A stretch of 64,000 nucleotides of DNA from Clostridia bacterium (GCA_017934975.1 JAGBIM010000019.1:89793-153792); one strand, 5' to 3'. Positions 23,819-34,630 are shown, numbered from the stretch's first letter. Numbers and translations are program-made. Notes: a model not told the origin generated them from the letters alone.

Positions 23819-25006
23819 ATGAAAAAGTTTTTTGCACTCTTGCTTTGTTTGGTTCTTGCATTCTCTCTGGTTGCTTGCGGCGGTGCGGACGTGATCGTTG
23901 ACACCGATACGGAAGATTCTACCGAAGGCCTCTTTACCGAGAATACGGATTCCGACTCCGATTCCGACGTTTCCTCCGCTACGCAGGATGCTACGGAAAA
24001 TACGGATAAGACCGATTCTTCCACCGACTCCGCCACCTCTTCCGACAAGAAAACCGATTCCGGAGTTCAGTACCTGGAGCCCTCTACCGATAACGGCCCC
24101 AATCTGGTTATGGCAAACGATCAGATCAAGGAACGCATTGTGATCTACGATTTCGATCGGTACGAAGAAGGCGACACGCTGGAGGATCTGGAAGTCTGGT
24201 CCGTCCGGACCGGTCACGCCGCAGGTCTGAAATATCGGGAAGACACCGTCTTCGGTGACGTGATTCTGGTGGGCGGATCCCGTTCTGCCATCATCGAATA
24301 TCCTTCCAAGAAAGAAGTCTGGGCAACCACCAACCCTGGGAACAACACCCACTCCGTGGAAATTCTTCCCAGCGGTAACATCGTTCTGGCCAACTCCACC
24401 GGAAGCTGCCTGCGTCTCTTTGCCGCATCCGCTCTGCTGGACGGAAACACCGCCAAGGCCCAGAGTTATAAGGATTATCCTCTGGACGGTGCCCACGGCG
24501 TTCTGTGGGATCCCGAATACAACGTTCTGTGGGCCCTCGGCAATTACGAGCTTTCAGCTTATAAAGTCGTAGGCGAAGGTCCTTCTCAGACTCTTCAGAA
24601 AATCGGCGGTATGGGCGCAAGACTGCCTGAAGGAAAGGACGGCGGACACGATCTTGCTCCCGACTACGCCGACGATCAGTATCTGTACATCACCGTCAAC
24701 GCCTGCACCCTGCGCTTCGACAAAGAGGAAGGCACCTTTGACTCCCGCTTCAAGAACTACAACAAGCTCAACGGCTATGCCGTCAAGGGCTTCAGCAACA
24801 ATCTGAACAACAACTTCTTTATGGCGATTCCCGGGGATGAAAAGGGAACCGGAACCAACTTTGAAGGCCATTGGAAGGCTTCCTGGCTTACCGACACCAT
24901 CTATTTCTGCTACATGAAGACCGAAAACATGATGTACAGACTGGGTGTGAAAGCGGAAGAAAGCGGATTTTACAAGGTTCGCGCCTTCGTCGGTCAGTAT
25001 CAGTAA
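23819..25006 (+). CDS. Lipoprotein with beta-propeller-like repeats
   Basis: 395 aa. A lipoprotein signal (MKKFFALLLCLVLAF, lipobox LVAC with Cys20) is followed by a low-complexity Asp/Ser/Thr linker (about residues 24-82), then a domain of repeated strand motifs (GDVILVGGS, HSVEILPSGNIVLANS, HGVLWDPEYNVLWALG, GHDLAPDY). This reads like a six-bladed beta-propeller. It is expected on the outer face of the membrane. The ligand is unknown. It lies in the middle of the purine operon, 18 bases after the transformylase, with GGAGG as SD. The next gene is its leaderless paralogue. Confidence 0.75.
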   Translation: MKKFFALLLCLVLAFSLVACGGADVIVDTDTEDSTEGLFTENTDSDSDSDVSSATQDATENTDKTDSSTDSATSSDKKTDSGVQYLEPSTDNGPNLVMANDQIKERIVIYDFDRYEEGDTLEDLEVWSVRTGHAAGLKYREDTVFGDVILVGGSRSAIIEYPSKKEVWATTNPGNNTHSVEILPSGNIVLANSTGSCLRLFAASALLDGNTAKAQSYKDYPLDGAHGVLWDPEYNVLWALGNYELSAYKVVGEGPSQTLQKIGGMGARLPEGKDGGHDLAPDYADDQYLYITVNACTLRFDKEEGTFDSRFKNYNKLNGYAVKGFSNNLNNNFFMAIPGDEKGTGTNFEGHWKASWLTDTIYFCYMKTENMMYRLGVKAEESGFYKVRAFVGQYQ

Positions 25007-25033
25007 TCTTACGCAACGTGAGAGGTGTTCCAA

Positions 25034-25930
25034 ATGAGCAATTTGATTCTCGGAAACGATCAATGGAACGAGCAGGCGGTTTTGTACGATCTTGACCTTC
25101 TGCAGAACGGAGATCCCCTTGAAAAAGGGGAGATCTGGTCCTTTCCCTGCGGACATTTTGCAGGGCTGAAGCATCGGGAAAATACCCCCTTTGGGGACGT
25201 AATCCTTACGGGGGGGACGATTTCTTACATGGTTGCTTATCCTTCGAACGAGGTTTTGTGGTCCACCGATCAGTCAGGAAACAATACCCATTCCGTAGAA
25301 ATTCTTCCCTCGGGGAATATCGTTCTTGCAAACTCTCACGGGAACGACGTTCGTCTGTTCCGTACCTCCGCCCTGCTTGCGGGGGATACGGAAACGGCGA
25401 AAACCTATACGTCCTATCCCTTCTTCTGCACCCACGGTGTGCTGTGGGATCCCGTTTACGAATGCCTTTGGGTCTTGGGGGATCACCATCTTGCCGCCTG
25501 GCGCGTGGTGGGCGAAGGGGTGGACGAGTGTTTAGAGCCCATGGAAGGGAAATTTTATTCCTTGGCAGAGGTCGGCAACGGCGGGCACGATCTGATTCCC
25601 GACCTGACCGACAGCCGTTACCTGCTCTGTTCTCCTAATGCGGGCGTGCTTCGTTTCAACAAAGAAACGGGCGTGTTTGAGGATCATTTTCTGCAGGAAA
25701 AAGGGCATTACAAGGCCTTTTCTCCCGCCGAGGACGGTTCCTTCGTTTTTGCCAATTCCGACAAAAGCTTCCGCAGACGGGATCTGACCGGTTGGTATAA
25801 GCAGGCTTGGTGCGTGGACCACGCGGGAATTCTGCGCTTTTCCTCGGACGGAACCCCCGAGGAGACGCGGATCTACGCGGAAAAGGCGGCCTTCTACAAG
25901 GTTCGTTCCTTTTACGGAAAATATTTATAA
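25034..25930 (+). CDS. Leaderless paralogue of the beta-propeller lipoprotein
   Basis: 298 aa. It shares with the preceding protein the segments NNTHSVEILPSGNIVLANS, HGVLWDP, GGHDLIPD and a C-terminal FYKVRSFYGKYL, but has no signal peptide or linker; it starts directly with the propeller domain. It should therefore be cytoplasmic unless exported in an unknown way. ATG at 25034 is chosen because GAGAGG lies 8 bases upstream; an in-frame GTG nine bases earlier overlaps that SD. It lies between the lipoprotein and purD. A tandem duplication followed by loss or gain of a signal is likely. Confidence 0.75.
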   Translation: MSNLILGNDQWNEQAVLYDLDLLQNGDPLEKGEIWSFPCGHFAGLKHRENTPFGDVILTGGTISYMVAYPSNEVLWSTDQSGNNTHSVEILPSGNIVLANSHGNDVRLFRTSALLAGDTETAKTYTSYPFFCTHGVLWDPVYECLWVLGDHHLAAWRVVGEGVDECLEPMEGKFYSLAEVGNGGHDLIPDLTDSRYLLCSPNAGVLRFNKETGVFEDHFLQEKGHYKAFSPAEDGSFVFANSDKSFRRRDLTGWYKQAWCVDHAGILRFSSDGTPEETRIYAEKAAFYKVRSFYGKYL

Positions 25931-25977
25931 TTGATTACACATTGCCGTGCTTTCGGGGCGGCAGAACGGAGTTTGAT

Positions 25978-27243
25978 ATGAAATTGCTCGTGGTCGGTGG
26001 CGGCGGAAGAGAACACGCCATCATCAAAAAGCTTCGGGAAAATCCCCACGTGACCGAGATTTTTGCCCTTCCCGGCAACGGCGGAATCGCCCGCGACGCA
26101 ACCTGCGTGAATATCGGCGCGAAGGACATCGACGGCATTGTGAACTTTGCTCTGGATCAGAAGATTGATTACGCCGTGGTTGCCCCCGACGATCCTTTGG
26201 TTTTGGGTTGCGTGGACGCTCTGAATAAGGTCGGAATTCCCTGCTTCGGTCCCAAAGCCAACGCGGCCATCCTCGAAGGCAGTAAGGTCTTTTCCAAAAA
26301 TCTGATGAAGAAATACGGAATTCCCACGGCGGAATACGAGGTTTTTACCGATCTTCCCTCTGCTCTGGAATATCTGGAAACCGCCCCCATTCCCACCGTC
26401 ATCAAGGCCGACGGACTGGCTCTCGGAAAAGGCGTGGTCATCGCCATGACCCGTGACGAGGCCAAGGACGCGGTCCGCTCCATGATGGAGGATAAGATTT
26501 TCGGGGAAAGCGGCAGTCGCGTGGTGATTGAAGAATTTTTGACCGGCCCCGAGGTTTCCGTTTTGTCCTTTACCGACGGCAAAACCGTGGTGCCCATGGT
26601 CTCTTCCATGGACCATAAGCGGGCTCTGGACAACGACGAAGGGCTGAATACCGGTGGCATGGGAACGATTGCCCCCAACCCCTATTATACCGACGAAATC
26701 GCCTCGGTCTGCATGGAAACTATTTTCAAGCCCACCATTGCGGCCATGAACGCGGAAGGAAGAACCTTCCAAGGCTGTCTCTATTTCGGCTTGATGCTCA
26801 CCCCCAAGGGCCCCAAGGTGATTGAGTACAACTGTCGGTTCGGCGATCCCGAAACCCAGGTAGTTCTGCCTCTGTTGGAAAGCGACCTTCTCACCATTAT
26901 GAAGGCCACCACCGACGGCACGTTGACCGAAGATATGGTCAAATTCCGCCGGGGCTCCTGCGCCTGCGTGGTCATGGCCTCCAAGGGCTATCCTCAGAAG
27001 TACGAAACGGGCTTTGAAATTTCCATGCCCGACTCGGTGACAGATCGGGTTTACGTGGCGGGTGCCAAGCTCTCCGAGGGCAAGCTTCTGACGGCGGGCG
27101 GCCGCGTTTTGGGCGTGACCGGAACGGGGGATACCCTTCCCGAAGCCCTGAAAGCCGCCTACGAGGCCGTGGATCAAATTACGTTTGAAAACGCTTTTTG
27201 GCGCAAGGACATCGGTGCCCGCGCCCTGAAAGCTCTGAAATAA
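25978..27243 (+). CDS. purD: Phosphoribosylamine-glycine ligase
   Basis: 421 aa ATP-grasp enzyme that joins phosphoribosylamine and glycine. VVGGGGREHAI at the N-terminus, KADGLALGKGVVIA (ATP loop), DNDEGLNTGGMGTIAPNPYY and YNCRFGDPETQ (metal ligands) are typical. ATG at 25978 has ACGGAG upstream. Its substrate phosphoribosylamine is the product of PurF, so the cysteine-less PurF homologue in the same operon directly concerns this step. Confidence 0.96.
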   Translation: MKLLVVGGGGREHAIIKKLRENPHVTEIFALPGNGGIARDATCVNIGAKDIDGIVNFALDQKIDYAVVAPDDPLVLGCVDALNKVGIPCFGPKANAAILEGSKVFSKNLMKKYGIPTAEYEVFTDLPSALEYLETAPIPTVIKADGLALGKGVVIAMTRDEAKDAVRSMMEDKIFGESGSRVVIEEFLTGPEVSVLSFTDGKTVVPMVSSMDHKRALDNDEGLNTGGMGTIAPNPYYTDEIASVCMETIFKPTIAAMNAEGRTFQGCLYFGLMLTPKGPKVIEYNCRFGDPETQVVLPLLESDLLTIMKATTDGTLTEDMVKFRRGSCACVVMASKGYPQKYETGFEISMPDSVTDRVYVAGAKLSEGKLLTAGGRVLGVTGTGDTLPEALKAAYEAVDQITFENAFWRKDIGARALKALK

Positions 27244-27252
27244 GGAGTTATT

Positions 27253-30200
27253 ATGGTATATCGAGTTTACGTTGAAAAACGCAAGGAGCTGGCCCACGAG
27301 GCCAACGGCCTTTGCTCCGAGCTGAAAAATTTGGTTGGGATCTCCGCTCTGGAAAACGTACGTGTGATCAACCGTTACGACGTGGAGAACATCGACGACG
27401 CCCTCTTCGCACAGGCGGTGCGCACCGTTTTTTCCGAGCCTCAGCTGGATCTGGTGACCGATTCGGTGGATCCTCGCGGCGGCATCGTGTTTGCCGTGGA
27501 GCCCCTGCCCGGTCAGTTTGATCAGCGGGCCGACTCCGCCGCCCAGTGTATCCAGCTGCAGAGTCAGGGAGACCGTCCTCTCGTTCGTTCCGCCAAGGTC
27601 TACGTGCTGGAAGGCAACCTTTCCGAGGAAGACGTTGCCACCGTTAAAAAGTACGTTATCAACGCCGTAGAAAGCCGCGAGGCCTCTTTGGACAAGCCCG
27701 AAACCCTCGCCGTGGAATACGCCATCCCCACCACCGTTGCCACGGTAGACGGCTTTATCGGTCTGGATGAAAAAGGACTTTCCGATCTTTTGGATACCCT
27801 CGGCCTTGCCATGGATCTGGACGATCTGAAATTCTTGCAGAACTATTTCAAAAACGAGGAGAAGCGGGATCCCACCATCACCGAAATCCGCGTGGTGGAT
27901 ACCTACTGGTCCGACCATTGCCGTCACACCACCTTCTCCACCCATCTGGGCAACGTGACCATTCACGATCCCGCCGTTGCGGCTGCTTATAAACGTTATC
28001 TTGCCGCCCGCGTGGAGGTTTACGGGGAAGAAAAGGCCGCCAAACGGCCTCAGACCCTTATGGATATCGCCACCATCGCCGTTAAGACCTTGAAAAAGCG
28101 GGGAGCCCTCCCCGAACTGGACGAGAGCGAGGAAATCAACGCCTGCTCCATCCACGTTACCGCCGAGATCGACGGGGAAGACCGGGATTGGCTCTTGATG
28201 TTCAAGAACGAAACCCATAACCATCCCACCGAAATCGAGCCCTTCGGCGGAGCCGCCACCTGTATCGGCGGTTGTATCCGCGATCCTCTGTCGGGCCGTG
28301 CTTACGTTCATCAGGCCATGCGCGTGACGGGGGCCGCAGATCCCAGAACTCCTCTCTCCGAGACCATTCCCGGGAAATTGCCCCAGCGTAAGATCTGTCA
28401 GACCGCCGCCGCAGGCTATTCCTCCTACGGCAACCAGATCGGTCTTGCAACGGGTCACGTGGCGGAGATTTATCACGACGGATACGTGGCCAAGCGTCTG
28501 GAATGCGGTGCCGTAGTCGCCGCGGCTCCTGCCTGTAACGTCCGTCGGGAACGTCCCGAAGCGGGTGACGTAATTATTCTTTTGGGTGGTCGCACGGGCC
28601 GTGACGGCATCGGCGGTGCCACCGGTTCTTCCAAGAGCCACAATATGAAATCCCTCACCACCATGGCTTCCGAGGTTCAGAAGGGTAACGCTCCCGAAGA
28701 ACGGAAGATCCAGCGTCTGTTCCGCAACGAAAAGGTCACCCGTCTGATCAAGCGTTGCAACGATTTCGGGGCAGGCGGCGTTTCGGTTGCCATCGGGGAA
28801 TTGGCCGACGGCTTGCGCATTGATCTGGACGCGGTCCGCAAGAAATACGACGGATTGGACGGCACCGAGCTTGCCATTTCCGAATCCCAGGAACGTATGG
28901 CCGTGGTTGTCGCCGCAGAAGATGCGGATACCTTTATTTCTTACGCGGAGGCGGAAAACCTGGAGGCTTACCGCGTTGCCGTCGTCACCGAAGAAGCCCG
29001 CATGGTTATGTCCTGGAAGGGGCAGACCATCGCCGATCTTTCCCGTGATTTCCTGAACACCAACGGTGCTGTGAAGCATACGGAGGTGGAAGTGACCGAA
29101 AAGGATCTGTCCGTCTTCTCCAAGGCCCTCTATTCCGATCTTCGGAACATGGCAGGGGATCTGAAAACCGCAGGTCGCCGCGGTCTGGTGGAACGCTTTG
29201 ACGGCTCCATCGGGGCAGGCTCCGTTCTGATGCCCTTCGGCGGAAAGACTCAGAGAACTCCCGCCCAGTCGATGGCCGCCCTTCTGCCCGTTCTCCCCGG
29301 ACAGACCACCGACAGTGCCAGCGTTATGGCTTGGGGCTTGGATCCCGATACCATGTGCGTGGATCCCTATTCCGGCGCCCGTGCCGCCGTTTACAATTCC
29401 ATGGCCATAATCGTGGCCGCAGGGGCGGATTACAAGGACGCTTACTTGACCCTGCAGGAATTCTTTGAAAAACTCCGCACCGAACCCGCCCGTTGGGGCA
29501 AGCCCTTCGCCGCCCTGCTTGGTGCTATGGACGCCCAGCTGGAGCTGAACGCCGCCGCCATCGGAGGCAAGGATTCCATGTCGGGCACCTTCCTGGATAA
29601 GGACGTTCCTCCCACCCTCATCTCCTTTGCCATCGCTCCCATCAAGGCAGGGGACGTGATTTCTCCCGAATTCAAAGAAGCGGGTCATCCCGTTTATCTC
29701 TTCGCACCCAAGGACGAGACTCCCGAAGCCACCAAGGCCGCTTGGGAATGCTTCCATAAGCAATGTAAGGACGGCAAGGTCAAAGCCGCGTGGGCCGTGG
29801 AAAACGGTATCGCCGAGGCGGTGATGAAGATGTCCTTCGGTAACGAAATCGGCTTCCGGTCCAACGGGACCGTGACCGATTGGTACGGTGCCATGCAGTA
29901 CGACTTCATCGTGGCGGAGCTGACCGAAGAGATCTCCTGCGTCAACGCCGTCAAGATCGGCCAGACCACCGCCGAAGCGGTTATTGATCTGGGCGCCGAA
30001 AAGGCCACCGTTGCCGAGCTTCTGGCCATCAACGAAGGGGTTCTGGAAGGAGTATATCCCACCACCGCTCCCGCTGAAAGTAAGCTGGAAACCTTCGCCT
30101 TTGAAGGGGGTAAGATCGGTTCTCCCGCCGTCAAGTGCGCCCGTCCCAAGGTTCTGATTCCCGTGTTCCCCGGCACCAACTGCGAATTCGATTCCGCCCG

Positions 30201-30942
30201 CGCCGTGGAAGCGGCAGGAGCCGAAGCCGACATCGTGGTCATTCGCAACCTCACCGCCGAAGGCGTTGCCCGCAGCGTGGAGACGGTGGCCAAAAAGATT
30301 GCCGACAGTCAGATCATCTTCCTGCCCGGCGGATTCTCCGGCGGGGACGAACCCGACGGATCGGCCAAGTTCATCACCGCCTTCTTCCGCAATCCTGCGG
30401 TCAAGGAGCAGGTCGCCCGTCTTCTGGAGGAGCGGGACGGTCTGATGCTGGGTATCTGTAACGGCTTCCAGGCCTTGATCAAGCTGGGGCTCGTGCCTTA
30501 CGGCAAGATCATCGACACGGATGAAACCTGCCCCACCCTGACCTACAACACCATCGGTCGCCACCAGTCCAAGCTGGTCCGCACTCGGGTCTGCACCGAC
30601 AAATCCCCCTGGCTTGCCAACACCAAGGTGGGCGAGATCTACACCGTTCCCATTTCTCACGGGGAAGGTCGCTTCCTTGCCTCCGACGAATTGGTCAAGA
30701 AGTTGGCCGAAAACGGACAGATCGCCACCCAGTACGTGGATCTGGCGGGCAACCCCACTCTGGATACCGCCTTCAATCCCAACGGTTCGGTCTTCGCCAT
30801 CGAGGGTATCACCTCCCCCGACGGCCGCGTGTTGGGTAAGATGGGTCACTCCGAGCGTATCGGCAAGGAACTGTATCGCAACGTTCCCGGCGTATACGAA
30901 ATGAACCTCTTCAAGTCCGCCGTGGAATATTTCAACAAATAA
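27253..30942 (+). CDS. purL: Phosphoribosylformylglycinamidine synthase, single chain
   Basis: 1229 aa. Converts FGAR to FGAM with ATP and glutamine. The N-terminal PurS-like part, the two AIRS-type domains ([22 protein letters not shown] carries the ATP site; GKDSMSG and HMKSLTTM-like loop in the middle) and a C-terminal glutaminase are all in one chain. The glutaminase Cys is in LGICNGFQ and its His in PISHGEGRF. This large single-chain form is the one seen in many Clostridia, in contrast with the split PurS/Q/L of Bacillus. Its start is 10 bases after purD. Confidence 0.96.
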   Translation: MVYRVYVEKRKELAHEANGLCSELKNLVGISALENVRVINRYDVENIDDALFAQAVRTVFSEPQLDLVTDSVDPRGGIVFAVEPLPGQFDQRADSAAQCIQLQSQGDRPLVRSAKVYVLEGNLSEEDVATVKKYVINAVESREASLDKPETLAVEYAIPTTVATVDGFIGLDEKGLSDLLDTLGLAMDLDDLKFLQNYFKNEEKRDPTITEIRVVDTYWSDHCRHTTFSTHLGNVTIHDPAVAAAYKRYLAARVEVYGEEKAAKRPQTLMDIATIAVKTLKKRGALPELDESEEINACSIHVTAEIDGEDRDWLLMFKNETHNHPTEIEPFGGAATCIGGCIRDPLSGRAYVHQAMRVTGAADPRTPLSETIPGKLPQRKICQTAAAGYSSYGNQIGLATGHVAEIYHDGYVAKRLECGAVVAAAPACNVRRERPEAGDVIILLGGRTGRDGIGGATGSSKSHNMKSLTTMASEVQKGNAPEERKIQRLFRNEKVTRLIKRCNDFGAGGVSVAIGELADGLRIDLDAVRKKYDGLDGTELAISESQERMAVVVAAEDADTFISYAEAENLEAYRVAVVTEEARMVMSWKGQTIADLSRDFLNTNGAVKHTEVEVTEKDLSVFSKALYSDLRNMAGDLKTAGRRGLVERFDGSIGAGSVLMPFGGKTQRTPAQSMAALLPVLPGQTTDSASVMAWGLDPDTMCVDPYSGARAAVYNSMAIIVAAGADYKDAYLTLQEFFEKLRTEPARWGKPFAALLGAMDAQLELNAAAIGGKDSMSGTFLDKDVPPTLISFAIAPIKAGDVISPEFKEAGHPVYLFAPKDETPEATKAAWECFHKQCKDGKVKAAWAVENGIAEAVMKMSFGNEIGFRSNGTVTDWYGAMQYDFIVAELTEEISCVNAVKIGQTTAEAVIDLGAEKATVAELLAINEGVLEGVYPTTAPAESKLETFAFEGGKIGSPAVKCARPKVLIPVFPGTNCEFDSARAVEAAGAEADIVVIRNLTAEGVARSVETVAKKIADSQIIFLPGGFSGGDEPDGSAKFITAFFRNPAVKEQVARLLEERDGLMLGICNGFQALIKLGLVPYGKIIDTDETCPTLTYNTIGRHQSKLVRTRVCTDKSPWLANTKVGEIYTVPISHGEGRFLASDELVKKLAENGQIATQYVDLAGNPTLDTAFNPNGSVFAIEGITSPDGRVLGKMGHSERIGKELYRNVPGVYEMNLFKSAVEYFNK

Positions 30943-30961
30943 GAGAGGAGATTTTTGGATT

Positions 30962-32638
30962 ATGGCATATCTTTCCGATATTGAAATCGCCCAGCAGTGC
31001 AAGATGCTCCCCATCACCGAGATTGCCAAAACTGCGGGCATCGACGACAAATATCTCGAACAGTACGGCAAATATAAAGCAAAGGTCGATCTTTCTTTGA
31101 TGAAAGAAAGCACCAAGGAAAACGGCAAGCTGATCCTCGTCACCGCCATGACCCCCACCCCCGCAGGGGAAGGGAAGACCACCACTACCATCGGTCTGGC
31201 GGACGGTTTGCGTAAAATCGGCAAAAACGTCATGGTTGCTCTTCGTGAGCCCTCCCTCGGCCCCGTTTTCGGGGTGAAGGGCGGTGCCGCGGGAGGCGGC
31301 TATGCACAGGTGGTCCCCATGGAGGACATCAACCTCCACTTTACCGGGGACTTCCACGCCATCGGAGCGGCAAACAACCTTTTGGCCGCCATGCTGGATA
31401 ACCACATCCATCAGGGCAACGCTTTGGGCATCGACCCCCGCAAAATTACCTGGAAGCGTTGCGTGGATATGAACGACCGTCAGCTTCGCTTCGTGGTGGA
31501 CGGTCTGGGCGGCAAGGTCAACGGCGTTCCTCGGGAAGATGGCTTTGATATTACCGTTGCTTCGGAAATTATGGCCGTCCTCTGCCTTTCCGGCACCATC
31601 ACCGAACTGAAAGAACGTCTCTCCCGTATTATCGTGGGCTATACCTACGACGATAAGCCCGTCACCTGCGCCGACATCAAGGCTCAGGGTGCCATGGCGG
31701 CGCTCTTGAAGGATGCGTTGAAGCCCAATCTCGTTCAGACGCTCGAAGGCACCCCTGCCCTCGTGCACGGCGGCCCCTTTGCCAATATCGCCCACGGATG
31801 TAACTCCGTCACCGCCACCAAATTGGCCATGAAATTGGGCGATTACGCCGTTACCGAAGCGGGCTTCGGCGGAGATTTGGGTGCGGAAAAATTCCTGGAC
31901 ATCAAGTGCCGCACCGCAGGTCTGACCCCCGACGCCGTGGTGGTGGTTGCCACCGTCCGCGCCCTGAAAATGCACGGCGGTCGTGCCAAAACCGAACTGA
32001 ATAACGAAGATCTGGTGGCCCTCGAAAAGGGAATTCCCAACCTCCTGCGCCACGTTTCCAATATCAAAAACGTCTACAAGCTGCCCTGCGTGGTGGCGGT
32101 CAATCGCTTCCCCACGGATACCGACGCGGAAATCGACTTCATCGTTGCCAAATGCCGTGAGTTGGGCGTCAACACCGTTCTGTCCACCGTGTGGGCCAAC
32201 GGCGGCAACGGCGGTGTGGAGCTGGCCAAGGAAGTGGTTCGCCTCTGCGACGAAGAGCAGGGTGATTTCACCTTCTCTTACGAGCTGGACGGCACCATCG
32301 AAGACCGCATTGACGCGGTGGTTCGCAAGGTTTACGGTGGGGACGGCATCTCCGTTCTGCCTGCCGCAAAGGCGCAGATCGCCCGTCTCACCGAGCTTGG
32401 CTTCGGCAACCTGCCCATCTGCGTGGCCAAGACCCAGTATTCCTTCTCCGACGATCCCACCAAGCTGGGCGCCCCCGAAGGATTCACCGTCACCGTCCGT
32501 AACGTGAAGGTTTCTGCCGGTGCAGGCTTCATCGTGGTTCTCACCGGGGATATTATGACCATGCCCGGCCTTCCCAAAGTTCCTGCCGCAGAACGCATCG
32601 ACGTGAGCGAGGACGGCGTGATTTCGGGGTTGTTCTAA
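30962..32638 (+). CDS. fhs: Formate-tetrahydrofolate ligase
   Basis: 558 aa. Makes 10-formyl-THF from formate, ATP and [23 protein letters not shown] is the P-loop (about residues 64-83); [42 protein letters not shown] and [18 protein letters not shown] segments are all conserved. Its product is the formyl donor for PurN and the AICAR transformylase encoded upstream. Genes for fhs are often under ZTP riboswitch control, here through the shared operon leader. Confidence 0.96.
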   Translation: MAYLSDIEIAQQCKMLPITEIAKTAGIDDKYLEQYGKYKAKVDLSLMKESTKENGKLILVTAMTPTPAGEGKTTTTIGLADGLRKIGKNVMVALREPSLGPVFGVKGGAAGGGYAQVVPMEDINLHFTGDFHAIGAANNLLAAMLDNHIHQGNALGIDPRKITWKRCVDMNDRQLRFVVDGLGGKVNGVPREDGFDITVASEIMAVLCLSGTITELKERLSRIIVGYTYDDKPVTCADIKAQGAMAALLKDALKPNLVQTLEGTPALVHGGPFANIAHGCNSVTATKLAMKLGDYAVTEAGFGGDLGAEKFLDIKCRTAGLTPDAVVVVATVRALKMHGGRAKTELNNEDLVALEKGIPNLLRHVSNIKNVYKLPCVVAVNRFPTDTDAEIDFIVAKCRELGVNTVLSTVWANGGNGGVELAKEVVRLCDEEQGDFTFSYELDGTIEDRIDAVVRKVYGGDGISVLPAAKAQIARLTELGFGNLPICVAKTQYSFSDDPTKLGAPEGFTVTVRNVKVSAGAGFIVVLTGDIMTMPGLPKVPAAERIDVSEDGVISGLF

Positions 32639-32641
32639 GCC

Positions 32642-33229
32642 ATGAAATTGATTATTGCCTCCAACAACGCCCATAAAATTCGGGAAATCAAGCAGATCCT
32701 CGGCTCCCGCTTTGAGGAGATCCTTTCTCTGAAGGAAGCGGGAATCGACCACGAAACCGTGGAAGACGGCACGACCTTTTTGGAAAATGCCCGCAAAAAA
32801 GCTACGGAGATTGCGGAAATCGCAGGATGCTGCGCCCTTGCCGACGACAGCGGCATCTGTGCCCACGCCCTGAACAACGAGCCCGGCGTCTATTCCGCCC
32901 GTTATTCGGGCAAGGGGGACGAGGCCAACAACCTGCTTTTGATGGAAAATCTGCGGGACAAGGCCGACCGCTCCGCCCATTACGCCTGCGCTATGGTTCT
33001 CGCCTATCCCGACGGGTCCGTCATCAGTGCGGAAGGGGAGATGCACGGGGAAGTGATCCTCACCCCCCGCGGCGAAAACGGCTTCGGCTACGACCCCATC
33101 TTCTTCCTCCCCGAATACGGCAAAACCTCCGCGGAAATCTCCCCCGAGGAGAAAAACCGCATCAGCCACCGCGCCAAAGCCCTCAACGCCCTCGTCGCCA
33201 AGCTGGACGAAGGCAAAAAAGAAAACTGA
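32642..33229 (+). CDS. rdgB: Non-canonical purine NTP pyrophosphatase (RdgB/HAM1)
   Basis: 195 aa. Hydrolyses ITP, dITP and XTP so they are not put into nucleic acids. ASNNAHKIREIKQIL (N-terminal substrate loop), EDGTTFLENARKKA, ALADDSGICAHALNNEPGVYSARYSG and a C-terminal GFGYDPIF and SHRAKAL are diagnostic. It starts 3 bases after fhs stops. As last gene of the purine operon it cleans up inosine nucleotides made by the pathway. A strong terminator follows. Confidence 0.96.
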   Translation: MKLIIASNNAHKIREIKQILGSRFEEILSLKEAGIDHETVEDGTTFLENARKKATEIAEIAGCCALADDSGICAHALNNEPGVYSARYSGKGDEANNLLLMENLRDKADRSAHYACAMVLAYPDGSVISAEGEMHGEVILTPRGENGFGYDPIFFLPEYGKTSAEISPEEKNRISHRAKALNALVAKLDEGKKEN

Positions 33230-33236
33230 AAATGGA

Positions 33237-33271
33237 AACGGCGATCCTCAAAAGAGGGTCGCCGTTTTTTT
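33237..33271 (+). terminator. Terminator of the purine operon
   Basis: An AACGGCGA-x-CCTC arm pairs with GAGG-x-TCGCCGTT over an AAAA loop, followed by seven T (33265-33271), 8 bases after rdgB. Confidence 0.88.
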
Positions 33272-33285
33272 GACCTTGTTTCAGG

Positions 33286-33312
33286 CCGCCGCAAATACTT
33301 GCGGCGGAATTT
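33286..33312 (+). terminator. Second hairpin after the purine operon
   Basis: CCGCCGCAA (33286-33294) pairs perfectly with TTGCGGCGG (33299-33307) over an ATAC loop, followed by AATTTTT. It may be a backup terminator. Confidence 0.55.
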
Positions 33313-33337
33313 TTGGGTGCATTTTCAACCGAAAGAG

Positions 33338-33404
33338 AACCCCTTCCCCCACCACGCCGCAGTTCGCGACGCGGCGGTCCCCCTTCCCCTTCCCTGGGCG
33401 GGAA
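33338..33404 (-). repeat. GC-rich dispersed repeat, copy A
   Basis: Read on the minus strand, this 67-base stretch closely matches 40441-40513 on the plus strand. The two share the blocks GGGGAAGGGGGACCGCCGCG and GCGGCGTGGTGG, and differ mainly in the short centre between them. The centre forms a CCGCCGC/GCGGCG palindrome. It lies between the purine operon and the AT-rich CoiA-like gene and has no coding appearance. Confidence 0.7.
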
Positions 33405-33446
33405 GTGGACGGCTTGTAAATGTGCGTGAATCAGCTGATCGTCTTA

Positions 33447-34544
33447 TTAGTACTCCTTGGGATCCCTTGTTTTGCATTCGCAACCACATTTGGGACACTT
33501 CCAAAGCCCTGTTTCAAGATTTTTAGGCTCTTTTAGTTTGCTGTTGCAATAAGGACATTTGGGTGCAGCAAGATAGGCTTGGTATCGTTCTCTTGTTTCT
33601 TCTCGTCTCGCTTCCCATTGTATTCTTCTTTTTTCTCGTTGCTTTCGTTCCTTTTCTTTCCGTTTTTTTTCAGCTTCGATACGTTCATCACTAGCTCTAA
33701 TTCTCTCGTCTTCGGGAATATCGAAATCCTTAATTTTTGAAATGCGCTTTTTGCCGGTGCAGAGGATTTTCTTTAAGGATTCATCGGTTGAAATACAATA
33801 TTCACAATTTAGACAATCACACCAATAGTGTGCGTAAACGTCTTTCTCAAATAGGGGCTTTTTTAGAGGGCAATTTTTAACATGTAATGTATTATTTGCG
33901 CTTTCTAAGGGGATGATGCTTTTTTCCTCTGCCTCTGAATAGAATTGTTGTAATTTTTTTTCTACATATGCGTTATATTTCCACTGCGTTTCAGTTGATT
34001 CTTCTAATAGTATTTTCTTTAATTCCTCTTTAGAAATGGTTCTATCTCTTTTACTCAAATCGATTTCGATTGTAGAAATACCGGCCTTTTTTATTTTTTC
34101 CAGTTTTTCATCATCGATTGGATGTGTTACATATATTTCTACAAATAATCGTGGTTTTCCTCCGATATAAACGACGATGTCAGGTACAAACCCACCGTAC
34201 GGGGTTTCTAATTTAACATCATCAATCGGTAACGACTTTGTGTCAGATATTTGCTCGGAAATTTTGCAGATATTTGGAAACCTTAAATATACCGGCGGAA
34301 TTATAATCTTTTTATTTTCTGCAATAATTTCCTTTGCCGCAAAATGGAGCGACGATTCATATCCATATTCACAAGTGCCTCCATTTTTATGTGAAAAATG
34401 AGGAGTTCTTTTGGTTCCCTTTTTTGCAATGAGAGGTTTTTGGCAAGCAGGACAAATACAGCCGCATTTTAAGCCGCTATCGACATCGGAAATATGAACT
34501 GTTTTTCCATCTTTTAATGCATATATCAAATTTAATGTTGCCAT
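33447..34544 (-). CDS. CoiA-like nuclease with zinc ribbons
   Basis: 365 aa. The N-terminus has a zinc-binding pair (CGCICPACQKPL) and RTPHFSHK, as in competence protein CoiA. A PD-(D/E)xK-like core follows (VPDIVVYIGGKPRLFVEIYVTH, with Asp, Glu and a following Tyr/Thr). Then comes a Cys cluster (WCDCLNCEYC), a long basic coiled coil (DERIEAEKKRKEKERKQREK) and a C-terminal zinc ribbon (CPYC...CPKC). The gene is plainly AT-richer than its neighbours and stands alone behind a perfect promoter, which suggests transfer. A role in DNA processing or defence is inference. True CoiA, a competence factor, is the other option. Confidence 0.75.
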   Translation of the reverse strand: MATLNLIYALKDGKTVHISDVDSGLKCGCICPACQKPLIAKKGTKRTPHFSHKNGGTCEYGYESSLHFAAKEIIAENKKIIIPPVYLRFPNICKISEQISDTKSLPIDDVKLETPYGGFVPDIVVYIGGKPRLFVEIYVTHPIDDEKLEKIKKAGISTIEIDLSKRDRTISKEELKKILLEESTETQWKYNAYVEKKLQQFYSEAEEKSIIPLESANNTLHVKNCPLKKPLFEKDVYAHYWCDCLNCEYCISTDESLKKILCTGKKRISKIKDFDIPEDERIRASDERIEAEKKRKEKERKQREKRRIQWEARREETRERYQAYLAAPKCPYCNSKLKEPKNLETGLWKCPKCGCECKTRDPKEY

Positions 34545-34601
34545 AGATTACCTCCCCAAAAACAGGTTGCTATGTACATTGAAATATATTGTTCTTTCTA
34601 A

Positions 34602-34630
34602 ATTATAGCATAAAGTGAATACATTGTCAA
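34602..34630 (-). promoter_or_regulatory. Consensus promoter of the CoiA-like gene
   Basis: On the minus strand, TTGACA (34630-34625), a 17-base spacer and TATAAT (34607-34602). The start codon is at 34544; the interval is AT-rich. Confidence 0.85.

Noticed and set aside
25912..31233. A 1773-codon open frame on the minus strand opposite purD, purL and fhs
   Set aside because: It is the mirror frame of strongly biased GC-rich coding sequence. It has no domains and a Gly/His-rich composition, and real enzymes occupy the other strand.
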